Assembly: GCA_017506865.1 (NCBI GenBank)
Contig: JAFCMP010000135.1
Span: 682,001-746,000, forward strand
Direction: 5' to 3'
Source of the DNA: Tribonema minus
Lineage: Eukaryota > Sar > Xanthophyceae > Tribonematales > Tribonemataceae
DNA length: 64,000 nt
Under the pieces are notes generated by a model. The model was given only the letters and a program-made list of their open reading frames with translations. It did no database searches and was not told the DNA's origin. The position numbers were made by a program, and so were the translations under genes. Numbering within the stretch: position 1 is the first letter of the stretch; every line of letters starts with the position of its first letter. Positions 36,868 to 47,700 of the stretch are shown in pieces.

Positions 36868-37417
36868 TTGGCGGCAGTCGTACAGCACGGTGGGCACGTC
36901 GACGCCCGCCAACTTCAAATTTTTTGACTTCAACTCTGATGCTCGCTACTGCCGCAGTCAGCACCGGGACGCGTACGGGCTCGCGGCCACTGGCAGCCGT
37001 GCAGCACAGCGAGCACGTCGATGCCCCTCAACTTCAAACATTGAAAACTTCAACTCTGATGCTCGCTGCCACCGCAGTCAGCACCGACACGCCCACACTA
37101 TCGCCGCCGCAGCAGCCGTACAGCACGGCGGGCACGGCGACGCCGCCTTGGGTGACGAAGTCGCCGTCGCTGCTCACCTTCAACTCTAAAAGAACTTCAA
37201 CTCTCAAGCAACTTCAATTTTCATGCTCGCCGTCGCCGCAGTCAACACCGGCACGCCAACAGGATCGCCGCCGCTGCAGCCATATAGCACGGCGGGCACG
37301 TCGACGCCGCCGTGGGTGACGGACTCGCCGGCGCCGCTCACCTTCATCTCTGAAACAACTTCAACTCTGAAACAACTTCAACTCTGAAACATAATTTGCT
37401 GCTCGCTGCCGCCGCAG
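36868..37417 (+). repeat. Tandem echoes of the YIPF Pro/Thr-rich exon acceptor and 5' end
   Basis: Three further acceptors (AG ending at about 36957, 37077 and 37241), plus a truncated block near 36870, precede the true one at 37417. Each has GCTCGC-type sequence before CCGCAG and then TCAACACCGGCACG-like exon sequence. Units are separated by AACTTCAACTCT words. Confidence 0.9.
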
Positions 37418-40400
37418 TCAACACCGGCACTCCAACAGGATCGCCGCCGCGGCAGCCGTACAGCACTGCGGGCACGTCGACGCCGCCGTGGGTGACGGAC
37501 TCGCCGGCGCCGCCGCCGCACATAGGGGGCGGCGGCGGGGGGCGCATGGGCAGCCCCAGCACGCCTCAGCAGGCGCCGCAGCAGGCCGCGAGCGTGCGGG
37601 GGTCGCTGTGCGGGTGCTTCACGGTCGAGGTGCGGTGCGGTAGCATTTGCCCTGTGCAGTGGTGTGTGTGCAGTGCTTGTGTAGCGCTGTCGAGCAATGG
37701 AGCAAGCCTGGAGTGTCCGCTCGTGGGGAAGTGCCGTGCAAGGCAGCTCTGTAAACTGGAGGCGACGTGCCGCGGAAGAGGTGCGTTGTCCCACGCAGTG
37801 CGGACGGTGCCAGCACTGTTGAGCGATGGCGCGCTGCATTCAGCGTGAGGGCGGCGGTGTGCGGGTGCGTCATCGTTGAAGAGCGTTCGCCTTGCTGTTG
37901 AGGTGCGTTTGCCTTACACTGCGGTGTGTGCGTTGAAGCCATCTTGATGGCGGAGTTTGCGTCCTGCGACTGCCCGCTGCTGAGCGCTGACTGACGCTTT
38001 TGCGCGTGGGAAGCGCCGTGCATGCGGCTCTTTGAACTTGGAGATAACGCGCCGCGGATAGGCACTGCGGCCGATGGCGCAGGGCGCTTCCCAAACCTCT
38101 CAAAGGCGGAGATGTCTCCGAACTCCGCTGACGGCCGCGGCATCAGTGGTGAGCGGTCGGCGTCCGCGCTGAATCGAGTGCGCGCGCGGTCGCTTTGCGC
38201 GCCGGGTGCATTCACGGCACGCGCTCCCCTGCATTGCGCACGCGGCATCCGCGCACGTCAAGTCAAGCTTGCATGGACGTGGCCGCGGCACCTGCGGGCA
38301 TGTATGTATGTATGTATGGGCGTTGCCGTTCCACTGCTATAATATGCGCCGTTCGTGCGCGCCGAGGGGCATCGGGCCGCCGCTGCAGCCATCGCCTGTG
38401 CTGGGCACTGCTATGCGTGTTGATGTTTGCCTGCGTGCTGTGCTGGGCACTTAATCACGTGCTGGGCAACGGTACGACTATGGCCATTTGCTTGCGTGCT
38501 TTGCTGGGCGCTGATCTGTAGAACTATGTTGACAGGCTGATGAATCTCTCTCTTACAACGCTGCTGTGTGTACAATGTGTTTTTGGTTTCTGTGTTGATG
38601 GTCCCTGCAGTACTACAAGCCGTACTTCAACGTGGATACGGGCGATGTCTACAAGCGCTGGCTCGGCAGCATGCTGTTCTGCCGGCGGCAGAATGGCTTC
38701 GTGGAGCTCATGGGGGAGAACCCGGATGCATATGTGAGTACTCTTTTTCATGAGGGTCAGGATTAGGCTTAGGTGTTAAGATTAGGGTTGTCGTTTAGGG
38801 GGTCGTGAAGTCCAGACGATAGACAGAATACATAATGTGCTACACAAGGTGTCCCATGGTGACACAGGGCCATACGGCGCCTCCCCCTCGGTGTGTGCCT
38901 ACAAGCGGTATGGCACATTCAGAGTCTTGCACTGGCTCCGCTTTGGCAGTTCATAATGAAGAACATCAGCAACAACTTCTGTCGGAAATTGCGGTGCAAT
39001 ACTGCGCTGCGATGCGTGCTCTCAAAAATTACGGTGACAGGAGCCACTGTAACTTCATCAATTCAATTATGCAGCAGTGCTCAGGTTGCTGCTGACGGCA
39101 AAATTGGCCCTCTGGCGCGAAGATATCATTGTGCGTCGCGTCTGCTCATATACTCTCTGTGTATATGTGCATCGGTGCAGTGACCGCCTTCATTCATGCG
39201 GAAACTCGGCTGTAACTCTAACCCTAACCCTTTCAGATCTGTTCATGACAAGCACGACGCGCCCACCTCGCTGCCTCGGTGTCCTCAAGCGGCTTTGGAG
39301 TTCAAGTTTGAAGTACGCAACGCAACGCAGCGCTCAGCGCGCGTGCTTAGCCAGCTCTGATCTGAAATTGTGTAACTGATGGCTGACTGCTCAGCCTTTG
39401 TGTTTGACGCACGAGGTGGCGTCAGATGCAACCGTCACATGAACTTCTGCAAAGGCGGCTCGCAAAGTGTCCTCTGCGTCTCCCTCTGCAACTGCTCATA
39501 AAATCGTCAACGCTTATTCGTTGCATGTGGCTCCACACAATCAGTTGCTAGTTGAAGTTCTGACACAAGAAGCGCGGTTTTCGCAGGGTACCCGCCTCTC
39601 CCTTGCCAACTGCCGTTCACCAATCCCCCTCTGCATCTGTGAAGCTTCGACAACGCTCATCTTTCTTGCAAGCATGTCTGCCTCTGCCTCTCCAGGCGCG
39701 GACGCTTGTGCTGACTGGCATGTCAGGGTGACATCGTGCCCATTGTCCCGGCTGCTCAGTATGCCAGCTGCAGCTTCTTCTAGCGCACAAAGCCCTCACA
39801 GCGCTCATTTTCGCGCCTCGCTCACATGCTGTTGATGCCTGTGTGCTGACTGGTGTGCCAGGGTCCCTTCTGGAACGCAACGACCCTGGTGTTTCTGGTC
39901 GCCGTCACGACGAACCTCAGCAGCTGGCTGGCCTTCAACGGCGACCAGTGGTATGTATTCGTGCGCAATCGCTACCGCATACCGTATGACACCTGCACCG
40001 TGCGTCAACAAGCACTGCGAATTTCAGCAGCTGGCTGGCCTCCAATGGGGACCAGTGGTAAGTATTGCACGCAATCGTTACCGCGAACCGTATGGTAGAT
40101 TCCTTTGACATGTGTCAACAAGTGATCGGCAACGCGCATTGAGGCTTTCAAGGTGTTCACAGAGTTACATGTAGATGCCAAGTGCAAGTCCATGGATATC
40201 CACCATCTGGGCTGTTTCGCACCCTGAGCGAAAATTGATACAAAAGTACATGGTTGTTTGATCATCTAAAATACGTCACCGCTGGGCATTGCGCGCGAGC
40301 TGTCTGAGCGATGGCATACTGCAGCATGCTACTCCAATGTGAACAAGTGCACACCTGGCGCGCGATACGCCTGTGCGTGTGACATCGGAGTGTACCCCTT

Positions 40401-43400
40401 CACTCTCCACCATTGAGGGTTTCAGGGGGAGCGCGTCGCCGCAGTGCCCAAGAGAATCGGGCGCCTAGTAGGTGCGCAACGCGGCTGGTTGTGCAGCTGG
40501 CACTTTCGCAAACCCAGTACTGTTCGTGCGTGGGCTAGACATCACCCCTACACGTAACCCTTAATTCAGAACGTCAGCATTGGGGGTGCCCAAGAGTATC
40601 CCACAAGATGATGCCGCTGAACTTGGGGTAAGAACTAGGGTTAAGTTTGGCGCTGTGGATATGCACGACGAGCTGATGAGTTATCACTTCGACTCATCTC
40701 TCTGACTCACCACTCATCCAGCCCTCTGCATCGCTGCCGCTTTGTGTGACAGTTGCCACCGACCCTAGTCCCCATTCTGCCCGCAACTTCAACTTTGCAG
40801 GCAGTACGACTTCCAGAAAGTGGTGACGTGCTCCGCCATCGTATACGGGTTCGGCGCGGTAGTGCCGCTGCTTGTGTGGGCCGCGTTCCGGCAGCTGGAC
40901 GTCAAGCTGTCGCTCATCCACGTGCTCTGCACGCACGGGTGAGCCATCCTGCCAGCGACTTGTCTGCTGCTTTTGAGAAGCGTCGACGAGGGTTAGGGTT
41001 GGGGTTAGAGTCGGATGTACAGTCTGAAGCCGGGTGGCGTGCGTTGTTAGGGTTAGTTTAGGGTTAAGGTTAGGGTTAGGGTTAGGGTCAAGCTGTCGCT
41101 GATCCACGTGCTCTGCACGCATGGGTGAGCCAGCCTCCTGCCAATGCCGCCTGTTCAAAGGTGTTGTCAACCGAGATGTGAAGTTACGCGTCTGCCGGAA
41201 GCGTCGTCAGTTGGCATGTGAAGCGTGAAACGAGCTCGCGAACATATTCGGCCGGCTCAGTGCACGCGCTGCTGCCTCGCCACTGCCGCCGCCGCCGAGC
41301 CTCTGCCGCTTTGCACCAGTGCTGTCACTGATGCGCGCGGGGCACTCTCTCAGCAGCGCTTGATTGAAGCGTGCGCCTTTCGGCGGCTTTTTGGGCTCGC
41401 TGCGCTGTGGGAACGGCTACGGCGAACTGCCCCACTCGCAGCTACACAGCTGCCTCCGGGAAAAGCCCATCATGTCAGCGCGAGTAGCATGGCAGATTGC
41501 TCCTATGGCCGCTGTGCGGTGACGGCGCGGGCGCACCGCACTTTCTCATGTCTACCACCGCACCCCCCTCTTGACGCTGCGCGATCTGACGTCGCTGCCA
41601 CACATGGTCGTATGCTGCGCGCGCCGGCGCAGGTACGGGCAGGCGGTCTTCTTGCCAGCAGCGCTCATCTGTGCGGTGCCCAACGGGATGTTCTCAACGG
41701 TGAGCCGCTGCGCTTAATCCCAGCCCTAACCCTACTTTCAATAGCGTAGTGGCGCACACCTTAGGGTTAGAGTTAGGGTTAGGGTTACTTCCACGCGTCG
41801 CCTTTGTTGCGCTTACGGCAGCTCATTGCTATTCTATTGTGCTCAAAGGGATGCTCCTGAGGTACTGCGCAACGCTCTCTCTGCGCCCGTGCCGCCCGCG
41901 TCCCAGAGGCTGTTCCGTGTTGAAAATCTCCAATTTGAAGTAGAGCATTGAGGCGCATCCGCAGAGCGACGCAGGCGGTGACTCAGAAGCTGGTACCGGC
42001 AGCACGCATGATTGTAGCTTGCGCCGCGCCCGCGCTTCGCGTCACCAAAGGCGTCGCAAAAGGGTGGCCATGATCGTGTGCATTAATTGCGTACTGCATG
42101 CACGGGGAGCTCCGCACATCGCGCCATACGGCGCTGCATGCAATTCGCTGCCCAGCTCTAGAGGTAGCCCCAAACCCTACCACTCGATGGCCGCCTTGCC
42201 GAGCGTTGCAAGCTGGCCTTGGTGAAGGCCACGAGAGAGTATAGACGCTGCCGTGTCGATCGCGTTGCATAGCGCGGCAGGTCTGCCGCGCGGCGTGAGC
42301 GATGCGCAGCCCCCTTGCCGGCCCCTTTGGGGTATGTACGCATACGGTATCGCGCGCATGCACCAGCCCAGCAGCTGGAACCAGTGGATCCACTTCAGGG
42401 ACCACATGCGCCTCCCTCACCGCATCAGTAGCGACGATACGGTCGAGCAGCGGGGGGGGGTGGGGCTCTGATGCAGTTCAGCTGCCTGCCCTGGCCTATG
42501 ACGGCGCCAAATGCAGTGGCGCGCAAGGCGCGGGTGCACAGCGCTCTACGCCGGCGTGCGCGACGCTGCGGTCGTGCTGGCCTCCCCTCACGGTACACAT
42601 TTTTCTTGGTGAGCAGGAACAGGGAGGAGAGCACTGGCGGCGGCTGCGCTGGCGAATGTTGGGGTCTCGGCCTGCTGCAGTGCTCAGGTTTGAGTGTCAA
42701 GTCATGGTGCCACCACAGTCAGCGGCGCAATGCCAGTGTGCTCACCAATACAGTGCAGGCCTGAAATTGCTGCGCACACACACGCTTGTATGCCCACGGT
42801 CATTGCTGGGGCAGACGCGCGCGCGCGTCTGCCCCAGGTCACGCTGGCGACCTGCGCGGTGCGTCAACTCTTGCAGTGCTGCGTGCGCGCCATGATGAAC
42901 TTCAAGTGACTCTATTGACTCGACTTCTTCCTGATGTCGTCATGGCGCAGGTGGCTTTGGGGGTGGCCGCCGTCATGTCAACACTGTTCCTGCTGAGGAC
43001 CCTGACGCCACCGGTCATGGAGCACAATCCGGTGAGGACCTGCATTCTCTTGCTGCTGGTGCAGAGCTGCAGGCTCTTGTGTGAAGCTGTGATGCCATGT
43101 TTGAGACAATTTTCGACTTGGGAAGCTTGCAAGAAGGAACATTATTAGCGCCGGGCTTTCGGCCGCATGCTTGAGGTTCCAACGCTCGGTGTCAGATTGA
43201 GGCATTTTAATGCGAGTGGAGTCGGCAGGGAGCACGAAAGCAAACAGCACGTGCTTGACCGCAGTGCAAGTCAAGTGGTGTCAGCAGGAAGCACCGAATC
43301 AAACATCTCATGCTTGCAAAACATTGCATGCTTAATTGCAGTGCCCTCAATGTCGTCCTAGTGTGCCAGCCTTCATAGGAGGCATATACTGCAATCGCAA

Positions 43401-43763
43401 CATCTATAGATCTCCAGGCTATGCTCGCGTGCCTCTGCGCACTATCTGAAACTCGCTGTACTCCGAACCCCACTCTAACAGCGCGTCGTCCAACGCGGCG
43501 CTGCACTGCTGATTTCAGCCCCAGCATCATCCATAGCCCACACGTGTTTCCGAGTCTTGTGTGTCGGCATTTCAGTGTGTTGGCATCTCTGACGCTCACT
43601 AATTGTGAATGGGCTGCAGCTGCCAATCTCACGCGTGCCATTTCCCCTCCTGTAAATCCCTCGTCGTGCACCACAGACATGGGCGATGATCATAGTGGGT
43701 GTCCTCGTGGCAGAGCAGGTCACGTTTGCCATGCTGCTCAAGTTCCTCTTCTACTACCAATGA
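37418..43763 (+). CDS. Yip1-domain (YIPF) Golgi/ER membrane protein, 5' end missing
   Basis: Exons 37418-37629, 38611-38733, 39862-39950, 40801-40938, 41633-41699, 42951-43031 and 43677-43763 join in phase to 264 resolved residues. The first enters in phase 1, so at least one upstream exon is missing. A Pro/Thr/Gly-rich cytosolic segment leads into the family signature FTVEYYKPYFNVDTGDV and NPDAYGPFWNATTLVF. Five membrane segments follow: TLVFLVAVTTNLSSWLAF, VTCSAIVYGFGAVVPLLVW, AVFLPAALICAVPNGMF, VALGVAAVMSTLFLLRTL and a last helix ending MLLKFLFYYQ. Spacing matches YIPF1/YIPF2-type proteins, which cycle in the early secretory pathway and interact with Rab GTPases. Orthology within the YIPF family is not settled. 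Introns contain exon-edge echoes and TTAGGG-like tracts. Confidence 0.87.
38756..38800 (+). repeat. Degenerate TTAGGG-like tract
   Basis: AGGATTAGGCTTAGGTG and AAGATTAGGGTTG lie just after the donor at 38734 in a YIPF intron. A shorter CCCTAA pair is at about 39216-39229. Confidence 0.7.
40018..40068 (+). repeat. Echo of YIPF GPFW exon 3' end and donor
   Basis: CAGCAGCTGGCTGGCCTCCA through GACCAGTGGTAAGT copies the exon end and donor at 39917-39956. The following intron bases (GCGCAATCG-like) are shared too. Confidence 0.9.
40160..40260 (+). repeat. Short dispersed repeat, copy 2
   Basis: It contains ACATGTAGATGCCAA, then CCATCTGGGCTGTTTCGCAC and CCTGAGCGAAAATTGATAC. It matches copy 1 including the AGATGCCAA extension upstream. 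Confidence 0.75.
40985..41130 (+). repeat. TTAGGG tracts followed by an echo of the preceding YIPF exon 3' end
   Basis: TTAGGG-like units at 40989-41010 and 41044-41088 are followed directly by GTCAAGCTGTCGCTGATCCA through CACGCATGGGTGAGCC (41087-41130). The latter copies the exon end and donor at 40900-40944. Confidence 0.9.
41720..41790 (+). repeat. Opposed telomere-like words
   Basis: AGCCCTAACCCTA (about 41723) and, 40 bases on, TTAGGGTTAGAGTTAGGGTT (about 41761) lie in opposite orientation just after the donor at 41700. Confidence 0.8.
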
Positions 43764-44748
43764 GGGCAACGCGCGCAGCAGCCCCACTGAAGAGCCGGTG
43801 GCCGAGCACTGTCTTCCACCATCTTCAATGGAAAGTTGAAGTTTGGCTGCCCACTGGCTCTGTAGGCTACACCTGCTCGTGCACCACTGCCAGATGGACT
43901 GTGCTTTCGCTGCGCATGCTGCAGCTGTGTGGCACGGAAAATCTCACTGAGAGGGCCTTGGGACACAGTTGGGCGTTGGGGGGATGGGGCTGCTAGAGCA
44001 TTGTCATTTCCCATCAATTACTACAACACACTGATACGCCACATCTCTGCTGTGTCCTGTGTAATTTGCTGTCATGTTGTGAAGGTGTGCTGAACCTCGA
44101 CTGTGCATTAAGGCGGGTGATTTGAGCTTTGTGTGCAGCGCCTGACCCATTTGGAACAAGAGTTTGTGAATGGTTGCAAGCATATCTGAGCTGGCAGAGA
44201 ACATGCTGGTACACGTTCGACGTTCTTGCACAAGAAGTAGAGGTGCAGTGTCTGTTTTTTGCACAACAGAGGCAGCCACTGCCCTGTTGGTGATGCACAC
44301 TGGCGCTAGCACACGATAACTGCATGTTAGCAAACATCACGACGCTCCGCGGCGTTGCACCTTGAGAATTGCGACGACACAGATTTGAGTCGAGCCGCAC
44401 ACAGTCAACGCAAAGACCAGTCGCGTCAAGCACAGTGCGTCTCTGCGCCGCATGAGAACAATCACAATTGTGTTGTGATTAACGATACTCTTCCGTTGCG
44501 GTGGCCCCTGGTTGGGTGCAAAGCGGCCGCCCAGTGCCTCGCTGATAAGCGCTGCTGCTGCGCAAACATACCTACCCCCAGAGCCACGTTCGCGTGCTTG
44601 TTGCGCAAGACGCTGCGACTGCGCATTTGGCGCTGCAAGCAAAATCGGTGTGCAAGTTCGCAGTGCCGCAGCATCGCACCACAGCATGACACAGGCGTGC
44701 CCCGCTGGGGGCTGCGGCGCGGAGGAGCTCTGGCAGCGGCGGCTCTAA
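43764..44748. other. Convergent intergenic region
   Basis: This lies between the stop codons of the YIPF gene (+) and the aspartyl-tRNA synthetase gene (-). No exon was recognised. Confidence 0.4.
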
Positions 44749-47700
44749 TCAGGGCGCGATGCGCTTGGGGTCGCGCGGGAACATGGACGTTTTGCGGATG
44801 TTCTTGAGGCCCAGGAAGAGCATGACCACGCGCTCGAGGCCGATGCCGCCGCCCGCGTGCGGCTCTGCGACAGGCGGCAGCGAGAGAGACGGCAAGGGTT
44901 GCACAGCAGCAGTGCTCGTAAGAGGTTTCATGCTTGCGGACACCATGCGCGCAACTTCTGCACGGAGTGTACGCTTGACGTTGAAGGCAGTGATGGGTGT
45001 GTTGCGAGATGAGTCGGACAGTGCCAGCCATAATAGCCCTGCGGGCTGGGGGAGAGTCCTAGGGACGCAAGCAGATAGAGTGCACCATGGTGCTACAAAA
45101 AGCAACAACAGCATGCTAGCCATGCAGACAGGCACACCGTTGTCAATGCGCAGCAGCAGAGGAAGCAGGCGGCACAGGAGGCGGCACATGTGACAATGTG
45201 TGCAATGAAAGAAGTAATATCTTACACATGCCCAGACGCTGGTTGCAAAACAACACGGGAGCATAACCTTCCCCTAAACTTGAGAGATTTCAAGCGCAAA
45301 TGTCAGCCATGCTGAGCTGCAGGTAAGCAGCCATTTCGTGCGTTTGAAGGGCTGCGCGACTCCACTGAGTTCTGTTGTGACTGCTCCACCGCCTGGGGTT
45401 ATCACAGGCATAACCACACCCGACGCTGCTTCATTGCACACTGCAGATGTGTATATTGGCAAGCATGGCAAAAGCAGGTCCTGGAGTTCAGCACACAATG
45501 TAACTTTGTATGTCATGGTTGTTGATACCACATTATGTAGCTTCAAACGCTTACACTGTCCAGATGAATGCACTTACTCCATGCAGGTTGTATGTCAGCA
45601 TCAGAAGTGTGCTATCACGTCCTGCTGTGCCAGCTTGGTCTGCGCCTCAGCTGCAGTGCTCTCACCACATGATGCTGTTGACACCAGTGCGTTGTTGGTA
45701 TCATCTGGTCTCATGAAGAATGCATTACCATGGCACCTGCTGCCAGATGGCAGTCCAATGCTCACGAGTCGCCAAGTCAACCGAGCACAACTTGCTGCGT
45801 GCTCACTGCATACATGGCCCAGTGTGACAGCATGATCATGATGCACAGGCAGCTCCGCAAGCCTCGCACGTCGCATATGTCTGAGTCAGCTGCAGTCAGC
45901 CCAAGGCAGTCACCATCATGATCGCAAACAGGCGGGAAGGACCGGCCATGGCAGTTCAATGCTCATGAGTCGCCAATTCAACGGACCGCAACCTGGTGCG
46001 TGCTCACTGCATACACGGCCCAGTGTGACAGCATGCACTGGCAGCTCTGCAAGCCTCGCATGTTGCACATGTCTTCAGCTGCAGCCAGCCCAGGCCAGTC
46101 GCCGTTGCAAACAGTTGGCAAGTACCAGCCATGAAAATTCATGATTGATGGGTCGCCAAGTCCGACAACCGATCGCAGGCTTCTGCCTGCTTGCTGCCTT
46201 ATTTGACAGCATGCAGCTCTGCAACTTGAAGCCTCAGGCTTGCATGTTGAATCATGGCTCCAGCTTCAGCCAGCCAGGCCAGTTGCCGTCGCGAACAGTT
46301 GGCAAGCATCACCTATGAAGGTTCATTGCTGACGGGTCGCTAGATCAACCGACCACAATTTGCTGCATACCTGCATGTCACCTTGACCACAAGTGTCGCT
46401 CGTCAAGTAGCTTACTTTGGTCTTTTCTGTAGCAGCCCATCGTCGACACGCGCCGTCCGTCAAGGCAGCCCACGCCATGGGTACAGCTTGCTCAACTCTT
46501 CACTGGGGCTTACGTGTACTTCACAAGCCACCAAGTTGCTGCTTCCCCGCCATGCATCGGTTGTATTTGCCGTAGGCAGCGCGCCAGCACTTGCTACCAC
46601 ACGTGGCTCAGCACTGCTTTCCGTGAAGCAAGGACTGTTGCTGCACCTCACTCGGCACTAGTTGTCGCGTGCTGCCTTGCCTCGCTGCACACAGCTCCAC
46701 TGTCTTGGCACAGACTCCTCCGCGACTGTACCGCACGGCTGCTCCTGCTTCTTGCTGCGCACGCCTACTCATTGAGCTAGCCTCACCACTTGCTTCTGTC
46801 TCATGACCATCCTCTCCTCTGCACACTCTTCGTGCACGCGCGATTCCCTGCATGCAATGTGGCTGCCGGGCTCATGCACCTTTAGGCGCTTTTGACACAA
46901 ATCAGTTGCAAATCGGGCCGACTGTCGAGTTTTCGGTGTACAAACTTTTTTATTCAATAAAAACTTATTTTGAGGCTTTGTAATTATCCCACAGCATCGC
47001 ACTGTTGGTCTGCTGCATATCTGTTGCATGATCACTATACCTAACAGTATTGGATGTACCACGCACCAAACAGAATGAGAACCAGGTTGCTAGTTCAGAA
47101 GTGATTGCGATTTTGGGTGTTTTGCACGATGTGCAAACGGAGACCTAGTGACTTCGTCCCTAGGAAAATGAGCATCACCACGCTCGCTTCAGGCCGATGC
47201 CGACGGCTACCTCTGCAAGGCGGGCCAAGTGTACAATGCGCATGCAACACACGAGCTTCGTGGCCTTTTGAAAGTAAGAATGAGTTTGAGTGCTTGAGAT
47301 ACGACTTTGCTCAACACCAGGGTGGCACATCGCTCAGTAGCAGGGCACCACAACGCTCAAAGCATGCTGTCACAGTGCTCAGCTATGTCAGCGGCAAACT
47401 GTCACAGTGCTCACTTGCTCCACATCGCTCGGCAGCCAAGTGCTGCAGCGCTCAGCAGCAGGGCTTCACAGCGCTCAGCAGCAAAAAAATGTCACAACGC
47501 TCAGCGGCAGACCGTCACAGTTGCTCACCTGCGCCGTGCCTGAAGGCGTCCAGGTAAGAGCCGATGGACGCTAGCGGTATCTGCCACCACTTGGCGCGTT
47601 CGATCTGTCATCGCAGCAAGCAAGGCGGGGGGCGATGAGCACGACGCGTAATTCTTTGAGACAGAACTCGCATGACACGTCATGTGTCGCGAGCACGGCT

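Larger units (their letters stand above)
30836..37417. other. Long stretch without a recognisable gene
   Basis: About 6.6 kb separate the PPR stop from the first resolved YIPF exon. Base composition is lower in GC than the exons. I recognise only dispersed repeats (33092-33222, 35135-35200), a CG-dinucleotide run near 31768, and, from about 36870, echoes of the YIPF exon. The 5' exon or exons of the YIPF gene should lie here but were not found. Open frames of up to ~208 codons occur but resemble no family. Confidence 0.45.

Noticed and set aside
40985-41790. A real chromosome end suggested by TTAGGG arrays
   Set aside because: The arrays are short, degenerate, in both orientations and surrounded by coding exons on both sides.
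47105-47557. Plus-strand open frame of 150 codons
   Set aside because: It reads through a CACAGTGCTCAGC-type tandem repeat and overlaps the true minus-strand AspRS exon at 47604-47529.
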